Both the position numbers and the translations under genes were made by a program. The notes below the pieces were generated by a model, which worked only from the letters and a program-made list of their open reading frames with translations, did no database searches and had not been told where the DNA came from. A DNA stretch of 64,000 nt from JBGTFE01 sp036403235 (GTDB taxonomy: Bacteria > Acidobacteriota > Blastocatellia > Pyrinomonadales > Pyrinomonadaceae). Location: contig DASWRI010000084.1 of NCBI GenBank assembly GCA_036403235.1, positions 27,352-91,351 of the forward strand. The letters run 5' to 3'. Position 1 is the stretch's first letter, and the number at the start of each line of letters is the position of its first letter. Below are positions 25,194-34,231 of the stretch, piece by piece.

Positions 25194-28094
25194 TTAACCC
25201 TTAACGACGACGTTCACAAGGCGATTCGGAACGACGATTACCTTAACGATTTGCTTACCGTCGGTATGCTCTTTTATTTTTGCGTCAGAGAGCGCGAGAG
25301 CCTCCAATTCTTTTTGCGCCGTTTCGGGCGCAACCAGGATTCTCGAGCGCAGCTTGCCGTTGACCTGAATCGGAATCTCGATTTCGTCGGCTTTCGCCAG
25401 ATTTTCCACAACCGTCGGAAAACGCGCGCCGGAAGCGAGAATTCCTTTATCGCTCCCGCTCAAAACTTCCCACAACTCTTCCGCGATGTGCGGCGCATAC
25501 GGTGCGAGCATCAAAATCAAATTCCTGACAGCTTCGGTAACGGCGAACAATTCTTCTCCGCTCGCCGCTTCGGGCTCGATTTTGAAATCGCCGAGCGCGT
25601 TCGACAATTCCATCAAAGCCGCGACCGGCGTGTTGAATTGATAGCTCTCGAAATTATCCGTGATGCGCTTGATGCTTTGATGCGTTTTCTGCCGTAGTTT
25701 TCGCGCCTGCCCAGTTGTTTCAATCGTCGATGTATCCGATTCTTCCAACAACGTCACGACATTCGGCCACACGCCGCTTATCGCTTCGCGCCAGCGATAA
25801 ACAAAGCGATAGACGCGCTGCAAAAAGCGAACGGCGCCGTCGATTCCCGTTTCCTGCCAGACGAGCTCGTTTTCGGCCGGCGCGGCAAACAAAGCGAAAA
25901 TTCTGACTGCGTCAGCGCCGTAAATCAAAACCATATCGTCGGGGTCGACGCCGTTATATTTTGATTTCGACATCTTTTCGACCGCGACTTTTACCGGCGA
26001 ATCGTCGCTCGCTAAAGCCGCGCTCAAGATTTTTCCGCGCTCGTCGCGCTCGATGTTTACTTCGTCGGGCGGAATGTAGCTCGCCTTTTCTTCCGAGTAG
26101 TAAGATTCGCCGACGACCATTCCCTGCGTCAGCAAATTCCTGACCGGCTCGTCAAAATTGACCAATCCCATATCGCGCATCGCTCTTGTCCAGAAACGCG
26201 TGTAGAGCAGATGCATGACGGCGTGGTCAACGCCGCCGATATACTGCTCGACGGGCAGCCAATACGCGACAACTTCAGGATTAAACGGCATATCTTCATT
26301 ATGAGGGTCGGCGTATCGGAAATAATACCAGCTTGAATCGACAAACGTGTCCATTGTGTCGGTCTCGCGCCGCGCAGGCGCGCCGCATTTCGGGCAAAAG
26401 GTATTCACGAATTCGGGAACTTTTGCCAGCGGCGACTCACCGACGCCCGTAAAAGGCGCGCTTTCCGGCAGACGAACGGGCAAATCCGCGATAGCAACCG
26501 GAACCGTTCCGCAATGCTCGCAATAGATAATCGGAATCGGCGCACCCCAGAAACGCTGGCGCGAAATTCCCCAATCGCGCAGGCGAAAGTTAACGGTCGC
26601 TTTGCCGAAATTATTCTTCGCGGCGTATTCGGCCATCTCTCTTTTAGCATCTTCGCTCGTTTTGCCCGTCCATTCGCCCGAATTCATCAAAATTCCATAT
26701 TCGGTAAAGGCTTCGGACGGATTATTGGTCGTTTCTAAACCTTTAGAAGTCTTATCGAAGACGTTAGATGACTTATCGAAGATGTTCGAAGTCTTATCTA
26801 ACGTCTTCGAAGTCTCATCTAAGACGTTCGAAGCCTTATCGAAGACGTTAGAAGTCTTATCTAAAGCGATAGAAGTCTCATCTTTTTCTTTAAAAGCCGC
26901 ATCTTTTGCTGAAATAACCTGCTTTATCGACAAATTAAACTTTTTGGCAAACTCGAAATCGCGCTCGTCGTGCGCCGGAACGCTCATTACCGCGCCCGTG
27001 CCGTATTCTATCATCACGTAATTGCCGACCCAGACGGGCAGTTCCTCGCCCGAAAACGGATTCGTCGCCTTTAAGCCGGTGTCAACGCCGTCTTTTTCGA
27101 CTTCCTCGCCGTAGTCGGTTGGTTTTGCCAGCTCAATTTTGATTTCCTCGATTTTCGCTTTGACTTCATCTGAGAAATTATCGAAATTGCTCTCGATAAT
27201 CGGGTGATATGCCGAGACGAGAATCGCGTTCGCGCCGTAAATCGTGTCGATGCGCGTCGTGAAAATGCGAATTTTGTCGGCCGCGGCTTTGTCAGAACCA
27301 TCTGCGGCAGTGGATGTTTCAGCGTTTGAATTTTCCGTTGAATGAGTTTCACCCGAAACCCGCTCAATGCCGTTGGCGGCTCTGACCTCGAACTCGACAA
27401 AAGCGCCTTCGCTCCGGCCAATCCAGTTTTTCTGCATCGTCAAGACACGCTCGGCCCAGCCCGCTTCGATTTCCGTCATCCCGCCCAAAAGTTCTTCGGC
27501 ATAAGCGGTAATGCGCAGAAACCACTGCGCCAAATCTTTCTTTTCGACCGGACTTCCGCAGCGCCAGCAGACACCGCCCGACGCCTGCTCGTTTGAGAGC
27601 GTCGTCTGGTCGCGCGGGCACCAGTTGACCTTCGTCATTTTTTTATAAGCAAGGCCCATCTCATACATTTTCAGAAAAAACCACTGGTCGAATTTGTAAT
27701 ATTCGGGCCGGTGCGCCGCAATCTCGCGCCGCCAGTCGTAGCTGACGCCGAGACGCTGCAGCTGTTCGCGCATCTGGTTGATATTGTCTTCCGTCCATTC
27801 GCGCGGGTTGACGCCTTTTTTGATGGCGGCCTGCTCGGCCGGCTGACCGAACGAATCCCAGCCAATCGGGTGCAGAACATTAAACCCTTGCAGGCGCTTG
27901 TACCACGCCAGCGCGTCGCCGATTGAATAATTGCGGACGTGTCCCATGTGCAGCCGCCCGGAAGGATACGGCAGCATCTCCAGACAATAAAATTTCGGGC
28001 GCGCCGCATCGACTTCCGCTTCGAACGCGCCGCTTTCCGCCCAACGCTTCTGCCATTTCTGTTCTATCTTTTGTGCAAAATATTTCTCATCCAT
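25194..28094 (-). CDS. leuS: Leucyl-tRNA synthetase with repeat insertions in the editing domain
   Basis: The protein has 966 residues, longer than the usual 860 or so. It has the class I signatures HMGH (in YPSGRLHMGHVRNY) and KMSKS, the zinc-ribbon knuckles (CWRC; CPKC), the tRNA-binding anticodon domain and the C-terminal domain. Two insertions explain the extra length. One is a Ser/Thr/Ala/Glu-rich stretch of about 35 residues before the strand KIRIFTTRIDTIYG. The other, after SIKQVISAKDAAF, is a set of about eight heptads (DKTSNVF, DKASNVL and so on) encoded by the 21-bp array at 26731-26898. Both lie in the CP1 editing domain, at loops where E. coli and Thermus LeuRS differ most. The frame is intact and the catalytic motifs are kept, so the enzyme is probably functional. 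Confidence 0.95.
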   Translation of the reverse strand: MDEKYFAQKIEQKWQKRWAESGAFEAEVDAARPKFYCLEMLPYPSGRLHMGHVRNYSIGDALAWYKRLQGFNVLHPIGWDSFGQPAEQAAIKKGVNPREWTEDNINQMREQLQRLGVSYDWRREIAAHRPEYYKFDQWFFLKMYEMGLAYKKMTKVNWCPRDQTTLSNEQASGGVCWRCGSPVEKKDLAQWFLRITAYAEELLGGMTEIEAGWAERVLTMQKNWIGRSEGAFVEFEVRAANGIERVSGETHSTENSNAETSTAADGSDKAAADKIRIFTTRIDTIYGANAILVSAYHPIIESNFDNFSDEVKAKIEEIKIELAKPTDYGEEVEKDGVDTGLKATNPFSGEELPVWVGNYVMIEYGTGAVMSVPAHDERDFEFAKKFNLSIKQVISAKDAAFKEKDETSIALDKTSNVFDKASNVLDETSKTLDKTSNIFDKSSNVFDKTSKGLETTNNPSEAFTEYGILMNSGEWTGKTSEDAKREMAEYAAKNNFGKATVNFRLRDWGISRQRFWGAPIPIIYCEHCGTVPVAIADLPVRLPESAPFTGVGESPLAKVPEFVNTFCPKCGAPARRETDTMDTFVDSSWYYFRYADPHNEDMPFNPEVVAYWLPVEQYIGGVDHAVMHLLYTRFWTRAMRDMGLVNFDEPVRNLLTQGMVVGESYYSEEKASYIPPDEVNIERDERGKILSAALASDDSPVKVAVEKMSKSKYNGVDPDDMVLIYGADAVRIFALFAAPAENELVWQETGIDGAVRFLQRVYRFVYRWREAISGVWPNVVTLLEESDTSTIETTGQARKLRQKTHQSIKRITDNFESYQFNTPVAALMELSNALGDFKIEPEAASGEELFAVTEAVRNLILMLAPYAPHIAEELWEVLSGSDKGILASGARFPTVVENLAKADEIEIPIQVNGKLRSRILVAPETAQKELEALALSDAKIKEHTDGKQIVKVIVVPNRLVNVVVKG
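26731..26898. repeat. In-frame 21-bp tandem array inside leuS (8 units)
   Basis: Eight consecutive 21-base units (26731, 26752, 26773, 26794, 26815, 26836, 26857 and 26878, the last degenerate) follow a consensus like ttatcgaagacgttagaagtc. They encode heptads of the form D-K-T-S-N-V-F on the leuS strand. The unit length equals that of the array at 20590-20883, and both consensus units begin ttatc and end in c. Confidence 0.9.
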
Positions 28095-28490
28095 AACTTT
28101 TTATAACAACAAATAAAAGCCCAAGTTTAGCGAATAAAGACAAATCTATCCACTAACCACCCGTAATTCGTAAATTGTAATTTGTAATTGATTAAAGGCT
28201 TCGCCACGCGCCGAAAAATTCGAGCGGGTGGCTATCTAAGGAGGAGTTTGGTTAAATTCCGTTGCGAAATCATAGGTGCATCTTACTAAAAATAATTTGC
28301 GATGTCCAATATTATTAAAATCAAACTTTACTGCGAAAAAAATCTTGTGTTATTCTGATAAAACCTTTATGGGTTAAGGAGTTTTCCAAAGTATTTTAAG
28401 TTTAATGATGAGAAAAATTTTATCGCAGACAGTCTCGACTTGAAATAAATTCGCGGTTTGACTGTCTGCCCGACAAAGGGAGGCAAGGAG
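28095..28490. other. Intergenic stretch with inverted repeats, no gene
   Basis: This stretch lies between the divergent leuS and small-protein genes. It holds the words gtaattcgtaaattgtaatttgtaatt (28163-28189), a hairpin with arms ccacccg/cgggtgg (28157-28231) and a second hairpin with arms gcagacagtc/gactgtctgc (28425-28469). No protein-like frame is visible. Confidence 0.55.
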
Positions 28491-28742
28491 ATGGTCAAAC
28501 GAACAGAAAAAATAGTCGCCAGCGAAATTAACAAACTAAACGAAAACGAAGCTACCGCCGTCAGAGAATACATTTCCCAACTTCTTTCCAAACGAATCTC
28601 AAAATCCAGAGACAATCCTTCAAGCGATGATTTAATCGTTTCGCTTTCCGACGCGTATGAAAACAAACGCGCGCGTCAGGTCGTCGAATGGGAAAAGCTC
28701 GGCCGGCAGAATCTAAATCAAAATCAGCAGCGAGCGGCTTAA
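28491..28742 (+). CDS. Small hypothetical protein, possibly an orphan antitoxin-like regulator
   Basis: Two starts are possible. The ATG at 28458 lies inside the hairpin, while the ATG at 28491 has a gggagg box 8 bases upstream, so I use the latter (83 residues). The sequence MVKRTEKIVASEINKLNENE continues into a helical, charged protein rich in Glu, Lys and Asn with a Gln/Asn-rich end. Its size and style recall small antitoxins, but no toxin gene is adjacent. Its stop codon is directly followed by the next start (28743). Function unknown. Confidence 0.6.
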   Translation: MVKRTEKIVASEINKLNENEATAVREYISQLLSKRISKSRDNPSSDDLIVSLSDAYENKRARQVVEWEKLGRQNLNQNQQRAA

Positions 28743-29660
28743 ATGACACTTTCACCGCAGATAATGGCAGACAAACGTAGATTGAAAATAAAAAAATCTG
28801 CGTTTGTCCGCCATTATCTGCGGTTAATTTCTCTCGGCGCGCTCTGCCTGCTCTGCAATTTTAATTCTTTCGCGCAAAACCTCGACTCTTTAGCCGACGC
28901 CGTCCGTTCGGGAACGGAGGAAGTAAAACGTGACGCGCTTTTGCAAATCAGGAATTTGAAATCGGCTGACGCTTCGCGTCTCGCCGTTCCCGCTCTCGGC
29001 GACAATTCGGAAATCGTCCGCGCGACCGCCGCGTTTTCCGTCATTTTTCTGCCCAAAGAGGAAGCCGCGCAAATTCTTTTGCCGCTTTTGCAGGACAAAT
29101 CCGCGCTCGTCCGTCGCGAAACGGCGTATGCGCTCGGCAAAGTCGCGGATAAAGCGTCAACAAACGCGCTTTTACAGATTTTGCAGAAAGACAAGATTCC
29201 GGAAGTCAGAAACGCTTCAATCGTCGCGCTCGGCGAAACGGGAGACGCGAGCGCCGTCGATGCGCTGACGCAGATTTTGCGGCAGAAGCCAAGTGAGGAT
29301 GCAGAATTTTCGCGACGCGCGGCGGCGCGCTCAATCGGTCAAATCGCGCAGATTATTCAAACAAGCGAAGCGGAAGTTGTCACGCCCGCCGGTTTTTCTT
29401 CCGCGCAAAACGAAATCACCAAACTAAAGCGAATAAATTTAACCGAAACATTTCCCGTTTTTCGCGCCGCCGTCGCCGCTTTGATTCAAGCTTTGCAAAA
29501 CCGGAAAGAATCTCCGGACGCGAAACGCGAAGCCGCATTCGCGCTCGGCGCAATCGGCGACAAAGCGGCAATTCCCGTTTTGCGGGCAAGCTCGAATAAC
29601 GCGGATTATTATCTCGCCGAAATCAGCCGACAGGCTTTGTCGAAAATTCAAAATCGATAA
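28743..29660 (+). CDS. Secreted HEAT-repeat (PBS-lyase-type) protein
   Basis: The protein has 305 residues from ATG 28743. The first 20 or so codons lie inside an inverted repeat (28754-28824), so a downstream start is possible, such as TTG 28782, which directly opens a signal peptide (MKIKKSAFVRHYLRL ... NSFAQ). About six HEAT-like repeats follow (60-300), with recurring motifs such as LAVPALGDNSEIVRATAAF and YALGKVADKASTNALLQIL. Such repeats usually mediate protein contact. The gene is convergent with the pilT-like gene and ends 3 bases before it. Confidence 0.8.
   Translation: MTLSPQIMADKRRLKIKKSAFVRHYLRLISLGALCLLCNFNSFAQNLDSLADAVRSGTEEVKRDALLQIRNLKSADASRLAVPALGDNSEIVRATAAFSVIFLPKEEAAQILLPLLQDKSALVRRETAYALGKVADKASTNALLQILQKDKIPEVRNASIVALGETGDASAVDALTQILRQKPSEDAEFSRRAAARSIGQIAQIIQTSEAEVVTPAGFSSAQNEITKLKRINLTETFPVFRAAVAALIQALQNRKESPDAKREAAFALGAIGDKAAIPVLRASSNNADYYLAEISRQALSKIQNR
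28754..28824. repeat. 24-bp near-perfect inverted repeat at the start of the HEAT gene
   Basis: Arms accgcagataatggcagacaaacg-like (28754-28777) and the matching right arm (28801-28824) differ at one position, and an inner stem (agatt/aatct) extends the structure. It spans the upstream candidate starts of the HEAT gene. Confidence 0.85.
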
Positions 29661-29663
29661 GAA

Positions 29664-30842
29664 TTATCTCAAATCGCTGATTGAAAGAGATAAGTTATTT
29701 TGATTGGTGGCGTAGGCCAGGGCGATTTCCTTTCTGACTTTGCCTTCGCGAATAAATTTTTCCAGCACGCCGTCAAAAGTCTGCATTCCTTCGAGCTCGC
29801 CGTCGTTCATCGCGTCGGTTATCGAGCGGCCTTCCTTTTCGCCTTTTTCGATATATTCGCGCGTTCGCGAATTTGACACCAGAATTTCGATGGCGGCAAT
29901 TCGCCCGCCGCCTTCTTTCGGCATCAAACGCTGCGAAATAATACGCCGGAAAGACTGCGAAAGACGCGTTCGAATGGCCGATTCTTCGACTTTCGGAAAA
30001 ACGCCGATAATGCGGTCGATTGTTTTTGCGGCATCGACCGTGTGCAGCGTCGACAAAACAAGATGCCCCGTTTCGGCGGCTTCCATCGCGACTTCGATGG
30101 TTTCGCGGTCGCGCATTTCGCCGACCAGAATCACTTTCGGCGCCTGGCGCAGAGCCGCGCGCAGAGCGAGCGCAAAATCTGGCGTATCCGAATGCAGCTC
30201 GCGCTGGTGAACCGTGCCGAGCTTGTGCTCGTGGATAAATTCAATCGGGTCTTCGATGGTCACGATATGATATTTTTTGGTCGAATTGATTAAATCGATA
30301 ATCGCCGCCAGAGTCGTCGATTTGCCCGAACCGGTCGGCCCTGTGACGAGCACCAGACCGTTTTTCAGCTCCGCCGCATTCATCACGGCCGGCGGCAGAT
30401 TTAATTCTCTCCAATCGGGCGGAGCGGTCGGAATGACGCGCATCACAATCGCGTATGTGCCGCGCTGGCGAAAGATATTGACGCGAAAACGGCAGAGACC
30501 GCTGACGCTGTAAGAAATATCGGCCGAGCCTTTTTTCTCGAGCGTTTCCAATCCCTGCTCGTTATTATGCAGCATCAAATCGGCCATCGCTCTAATTTGC
30601 GGCGGCGTCAGCCGTTCGAGTCCCGGGAGGGAAACGCCCTGCAAATCGCCGGTCAGCTCGACCTGCGGCGGGCGACCGGGCGAAAATATCAAATCGCTTA
30701 TTTTCGGGTCAACCGCAAGCATGCGGTGCAGCACATTGTGAAATGCCTGAATATTCTGCGAAACGGCCGGATTTGGGTTGACTGTCGTTTTAACGGAAGT
30801 ATTTAAAGGGACGCTCGGCGTAGGATTTACGGAATCGTTCAT
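29664..30842 (-). CDS. pilT: Twitching-motility ATPase of the PilT type
   Basis: The protein has 392 residues. It has a PAS-like N2D region (about 25-130), then the RecA-like ATPase: Walker A GPTGSGKST (about 168-176), the Asp box around TIEDPIEFIHEH, Walker B VILVGEMRD and the His box LSTLHTVDAA. A C-terminal helical part has EGMQTFDGVLEKFIREG, typical of the PilT/PilU group of type IV pilus retraction ATPases. A Pro/Asn-rich N-terminal tail of about 25 residues is extra. No other pilus genes are nearby, so PilT and PilU cannot be separated from context. Confidence 0.88.
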   Translation of the reverse strand: MNDSVNPTPSVPLNTSVKTTVNPNPAVSQNIQAFHNVLHRMLAVDPKISDLIFSPGRPPQVELTGDLQGVSLPGLERLTPPQIRAMADLMLHNNEQGLETLEKKGSADISYSVSGLCRFRVNIFRQRGTYAIVMRVIPTAPPDWRELNLPPAVMNAAELKNGLVLVTGPTGSGKSTTLAAIIDLINSTKKYHIVTIEDPIEFIHEHKLGTVHQRELHSDTPDFALALRAALRQAPKVILVGEMRDRETIEVAMEAAETGHLVLSTLHTVDAAKTIDRIIGVFPKVEESAIRTRLSQSFRRIISQRLMPKEGGGRIAAIEILVSNSRTREYIEKGEKEGRSITDAMNDGELEGMQTFDGVLEKFIREGKVRKEIALAYATNQNNLSLSISDLR

Positions 30843-31048
30843 TTTATTTATACGAAATTAATTTTGATAAAATTTAGGAGCTGAAGAGAGGCTGGCTTGG
30901 CCGCTAAAAACCAGCGACAATTAGATAATACTATTTTTTTGTTCGTTTGAGCAACATTGTTGATAATGTTTTAGCTTTGCGCTGATCCTCCGGTATTTTT
31001 TCTAAAAAAAGCTTTTGTCTTTATCTCAAAATTTGCTTTAATAAAAGT

Positions 31049-32233
31049 ATGCAGGCCACACTTTCTCAAAAATCAGGCGAAGCCGGATTACTGGAGTTTT
31101 ACGACGCCGTTCGCGCTTACACCAAACAGCTTTGCGAGCCTCTGGAAATCGAAGATTATATCCCGCAGCCGAGTGTCGACGTCAGCCCCGCAAAATGGAA
31201 CGTCGCGCACACGACATGGTTTTTTGAAGAGATGATTCTCAAAAAATACGCGTCCGATTACCAAGTTTTCGACGAAAATTTCGGTTTTCTTTTTAACAGT
31301 TATTACAACTCAATCGGCGACCGCACGCGCCGCGACAATCGCGGCGATTTGTCGCGCCCGACGGTGCGCGAAGTTTTCGCATACCGCACGCACGTCGATG
31401 AAAAAATGCGCGCGCTTTTGCAGCGAAATTTACCGCCCGAAGCGCGCGAGCTCGTAATTTTGGGCTTAAACCACGAACAGCAGCACCAAGAGCTTTTTCT
31501 GACGGATTTGCAGTACACTTTCAGTCTTAACCCGCTATCGCCCGTTTACAAAGAAAATTTTGCTTTAGAAGAAAGCGGTGAATCCGAAACCGGAGAGTTT
31601 GTCGAAATCAAAGGCGGAAACTACGAAATTGGCTTCGCGGGCGACGAATTTTGTTTTGATAACGAGCTGGCGCGCCACACGACGTTGCTGAACGATTTTT
31701 CGATTCGAAAAACAAGCGTTTCAAACGGCGAATTTCTGGAATTTATCGACGACGGCGGCTACCGCGATTTTCGTCTCTGGCACTCGGAAGGCTGGGACTG
31801 GGTGAATGTTAACGAGATAAAAAGCCCGCTTTACTGGCGCGAATCAGGCGGCGAGTGGTTTCAATATACGCTCGCGGGCCTCAGAAAAATAAGGCCGGAA
31901 AATGCGGTCTGTCACGTTTCTTTTTACGAAGCGGCGGCGTTTGCCGAATGGAAAGGCGCGCGGCTTCCGACCGAGTTTGAATGGGAGGCGGCCTCCGGCG
32001 AATTCGACTGGGGCACGCGCTGGGAATGGACAAACTCGGCGTATCTTCCCTATCCGAATTTCAGAAAAGCGGCGGGCGCGGTCGGCGAATACAACGGGAA
32101 ATTTATGATAAATCAGATGGTTTTGCGCGGTTCGTCAGTGGCGACGCCGCCCGGCCACAGCCGCAAAACTTATCGAAATTTTTTTCACCCGCATCTGCGC
32201 TGGCAGTTTACGGGAATCCGTTTGGCTAAGTAA
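31049..32233 (+). CDS. egtB: EgtB, iron-dependent ergothioneine sulfoxide synthase
   Basis: The protein has 394 residues with the two-domain layout of EgtB: a DinB-like helical bundle (about residues 15-165) and a C-terminal FGE-type domain (about 190-394). The iron ligand motif H-X3-H-X-E is visible as NHEQQHQE (about 146-153), and an upstream His lies in VAHTTWFF. The FGE part shows GGNYEIGF, RLPTEFEWEAASG and WEWTNSAY. EgtB joins trimethylhistidine to cysteine or gamma-glutamylcysteine and adds oxygen. The next gene is egtD, so the two make the core ergothioneine route. A separate sulfoxide lyase is not seen. Confidence 0.9.
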   Translation: MQATLSQKSGEAGLLEFYDAVRAYTKQLCEPLEIEDYIPQPSVDVSPAKWNVAHTTWFFEEMILKKYASDYQVFDENFGFLFNSYYNSIGDRTRRDNRGDLSRPTVREVFAYRTHVDEKMRALLQRNLPPEARELVILGLNHEQQHQELFLTDLQYTFSLNPLSPVYKENFALEESGESETGEFVEIKGGNYEIGFAGDEFCFDNELARHTTLLNDFSIRKTSVSNGEFLEFIDDGGYRDFRLWHSEGWDWVNVNEIKSPLYWRESGGEWFQYTLAGLRKIRPENAVCHVSFYEAAAFAEWKGARLPTEFEWEAASGEFDWGTRWEWTNSAYLPYPNFRKAAGAVGEYNGKFMINQMVLRGSSVATPPGHSRKTYRNFFHPHLRWQFTGIRLAK

Positions 32234-32238
32234 GAAAT

Positions 32239-32302
32239 TAACCACGAATTACCCGGATTACACGAATAAAAGAAAGAAATAATTTGTGTAATTTGTGGCT
32301 AA
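32239..32302. repeat. Inverted repeat between egtB and egtD
   Basis: An imperfect hairpin pairs ttaaccacgaattac with a right arm ending aatttgtggctaa, with internal acacgaat words. It overlaps the first possible start codon (GTG 32295) of egtD. Confidence 0.65.
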
Positions 32303-32312
32303 AAAAAATAAA

Positions 32313-33275
32313 ATGCAAAGCGCGACCAAGCAAAATACTTTCGCCGAAGACGTTTCCAAAGGTTTGTCTTCCGCACCGAAATTTCTCTCGTCAAAATATT
32401 TTTACGACGACGAAGGCTCAAGGCTGTTTCAGGAAATTATGAAGCTGCCCGAATATTATTTGACGCGCGCCGAATTCGAGATTTTTTCGACCCGGGCGAA
32501 AGAAATCTTCGCATCTTTCAAAAACGGAAACACCGAGTTTGACGTTATCGAGCTCGGCGCGGGCGATGGCACGAAAACCGCCGTGCTGATTGATTATTTT
32601 CTCAGGCAAAACGTCGATTTTTCATATTCTCCGATTGATATTTCGCGCGAAGCGATTGATTTTTTAACCGCCAAATTTCGGGCGGAGTTTCCGCGTCTTT
32701 CGATGAATGCGAAAACGGGCGATTATTTTCGCATTCTCGAAACTCTGCGAGATGAATCGACGCGCCGCAAGATTTTGCTTTTTCTGGGCTCGAATATCGG
32801 AAACTTCAGCCGCGAGCAGGCGCTCGATTTTTTCCGTCATCTGCGCGGCGTGATGAACGGGGACGATTTGCTTTTTATCGGCTTCGATTTGCAAAAAGAC
32901 CCGCGCGTGATTCTGCGTGCTTACGACGACGCGCGGGGCGTAACTGCTCAATTTAATTTGAATCTTCTGCGAAGAATCAACCGCGAACTCGGCGCGAATT
33001 TCGATTTGGAAAAGTTTTCGCATTACGCCGTTTATCGTCCTACGGAATGCGCCGCGCGCTCGTTTCTAATCAGCCGCGAAGCGCAGTCGGTTTATGTCGA
33101 AGCGCTGAATCAAACTTTTCAGTTCAAAGCGTGGGAGCCGATTTTTATGGAAATCTCGCAGAAGTACAATCTCGAAATGATTGAAGACCTGGCGCGCGAA
33201 ACCGGATTCGAAGTCAAAGAAAACTTTTTCGACAGCAATTTTTATTTTGTCGATTCGCTCTGGAAAATTTTATAG
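32313..33275 (+). CDS. egtD: EgtD, histidine N-alpha-methyltransferase
   Basis: The frame opens at GTG 32295, but those codons belong to the inverted repeat. The ATG at 32313 is preferred, giving about 320 residues. The protein has the EgtD fold: the SKYFYDDEGSRLFQEI opening, the SAM-binding ELGAGDGTKT, the FLGSNIGNF loop and the C-terminal substrate-binding part with FMEISQKYN. EgtD trimethylates the alpha-amino group of histidine to give hercynine, the substrate of EgtB. It lies 62-80 bases after egtB and is probably cotranscribed. Confidence 0.88.
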   Translation: MQSATKQNTFAEDVSKGLSSAPKFLSSKYFYDDEGSRLFQEIMKLPEYYLTRAEFEIFSTRAKEIFASFKNGNTEFDVIELGAGDGTKTAVLIDYFLRQNVDFSYSPIDISREAIDFLTAKFRAEFPRLSMNAKTGDYFRILETLRDESTRRKILLFLGSNIGNFSREQALDFFRHLRGVMNGDDLLFIGFDLQKDPRVILRAYDDARGVTAQFNLNLLRRINRELGANFDLEKFSHYAVYRPTECAARSFLISREAQSVYVEALNQTFQFKAWEPIFMEISQKYNLEMIEDLARETGFEVKENFFDSNFYFVDSLWKIL

Positions 33276-33421
33276 AACGCAAATTTTTGATGAAAGCGTT
33301 TGCCCGCCAAGGCGCACAAAAAACACGAAAATATTTTCTTTCTTTTCGCATCGTTTTGCGTTTATTCGCGGGCAGTTTCTTTTCCAAATCGCGCTCGACC
33401 CCGGTATTCTATTTTCCGCCG

Positions 33422-34177
33422 ATGAATTTCACGATTTTACATTTCGATTCAATCGATTCTACCAACACCGAAGCGTTAAATCAGGCAAAGCGCGGTGCGG
33501 CTGAAGGTTTGTGCGTGACGGCGAATCAGCAAACCGCTGGGCGCGGCCGGCACGGACGAACGTGGATTTCGCCGAAGGACGCCGGACTTTATTTCAGCAT
33601 CGTTTTGCGCCCGCGCATCGAGACGCGCTTGCTGCCGCTTTTGACCTTGATGAGCGCCGTCGCGGTTCACGACGCACTCGAAGAGCTTTTTAAAATCGAG
33701 TGCGACATCAAATGGGCGAACGACATTCACGTTCGAGATAAAAAAATTTGCGGGATTTTGGCGGAAACCGGCGAAACGTCGAAGGGTCTGGCGGTAATCG
33801 TCGGCGTCGGGATTAATCTGAAATCCTTGAATTTCCCGCCGGAACTCGAAGAAATCGCGACGTCAATCGAAGCGGAAACGGGAAAATTCCCTGACGCGAA
33901 AATTTTGCTGCAAACTATGACGCGCCGTTTGTCGGAATATTATGATTTGCTGCAAAGCGAGGGCGGCGCTGAAAAGATTCGCGCTGCATGGGCGCGAAAA
34001 TCTTCGTATTTCGCAGGAAAAAGCGTCAAAGTCTCGCTGGCGAACAAAACGATTTACGGCACGACGCGCGGCATCGAAGACAACGGCGCGCTGCGCGTCG
34101 AAACCGCCGACGGCGCGATTAAAATAATTCACGCGGGCGACGTAGAAAGAGTAAGGGCGGTGAGAAACGAAAAGTGA
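33422..34177 (+). CDS. birA: Biotin-protein ligase BirA without DNA-binding domain
   Basis: The frame reaches back to 33287, but its first 45 residues are not protein-like, so I place the start at ATG 33422 (MNFTILHFDSIDSTN; 251 residues). The class has the ATP/biotin loop GRGRHGRTW, the KWANDIHV segment with catalytic Lys and the GVGINL strand. A C-terminal SH3-like domain follows (about 205-250). The N-terminal winged helix of regulatory BirA is absent, so this is a group I, enzyme-only form. It attaches biotin to carboxylase carrier domains. The end of the gene lies in the first arm of a hairpin. Confidence 0.88.
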   Translation: MNFTILHFDSIDSTNTEALNQAKRGAAEGLCVTANQQTAGRGRHGRTWISPKDAGLYFSIVLRPRIETRLLPLLTLMSAVAVHDALEELFKIECDIKWANDIHVRDKKICGILAETGETSKGLAVIVGVGINLKSLNFPPELEEIATSIEAETGKFPDAKILLQTMTRRLSEYYDLLQSEGGAEKIRAAWARKSSYFAGKSVKVSLANKTIYGTTRGIEDNGALRVETADGAIKIIHAGDVERVRAVRNEK

Positions 34178-34231
34178 AAAGTGAAAAATTTAAGAACTTT
34201 CTTTCGTTTTTCACTTTTCACTTTTCACTTT
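34168..34231. repeat. Inverted repeat built from AGTGAAA words
   Basis: aaaagtgaaaagtgaaaaa (34170-34188) pairs with tttttcacttttcactttt (34207-34225). It overlaps the last codons of birA and ends at the stop of the convergent gene, so it can serve both directions. Confidence 0.8.

Noticed and set aside
33287..33421. Longer N-terminus of birA as a DNA-binding domain
   Set aside because: The 45 residues are basic and unstructured, without helix-turn-helix spacing, and are poorly protein-like.
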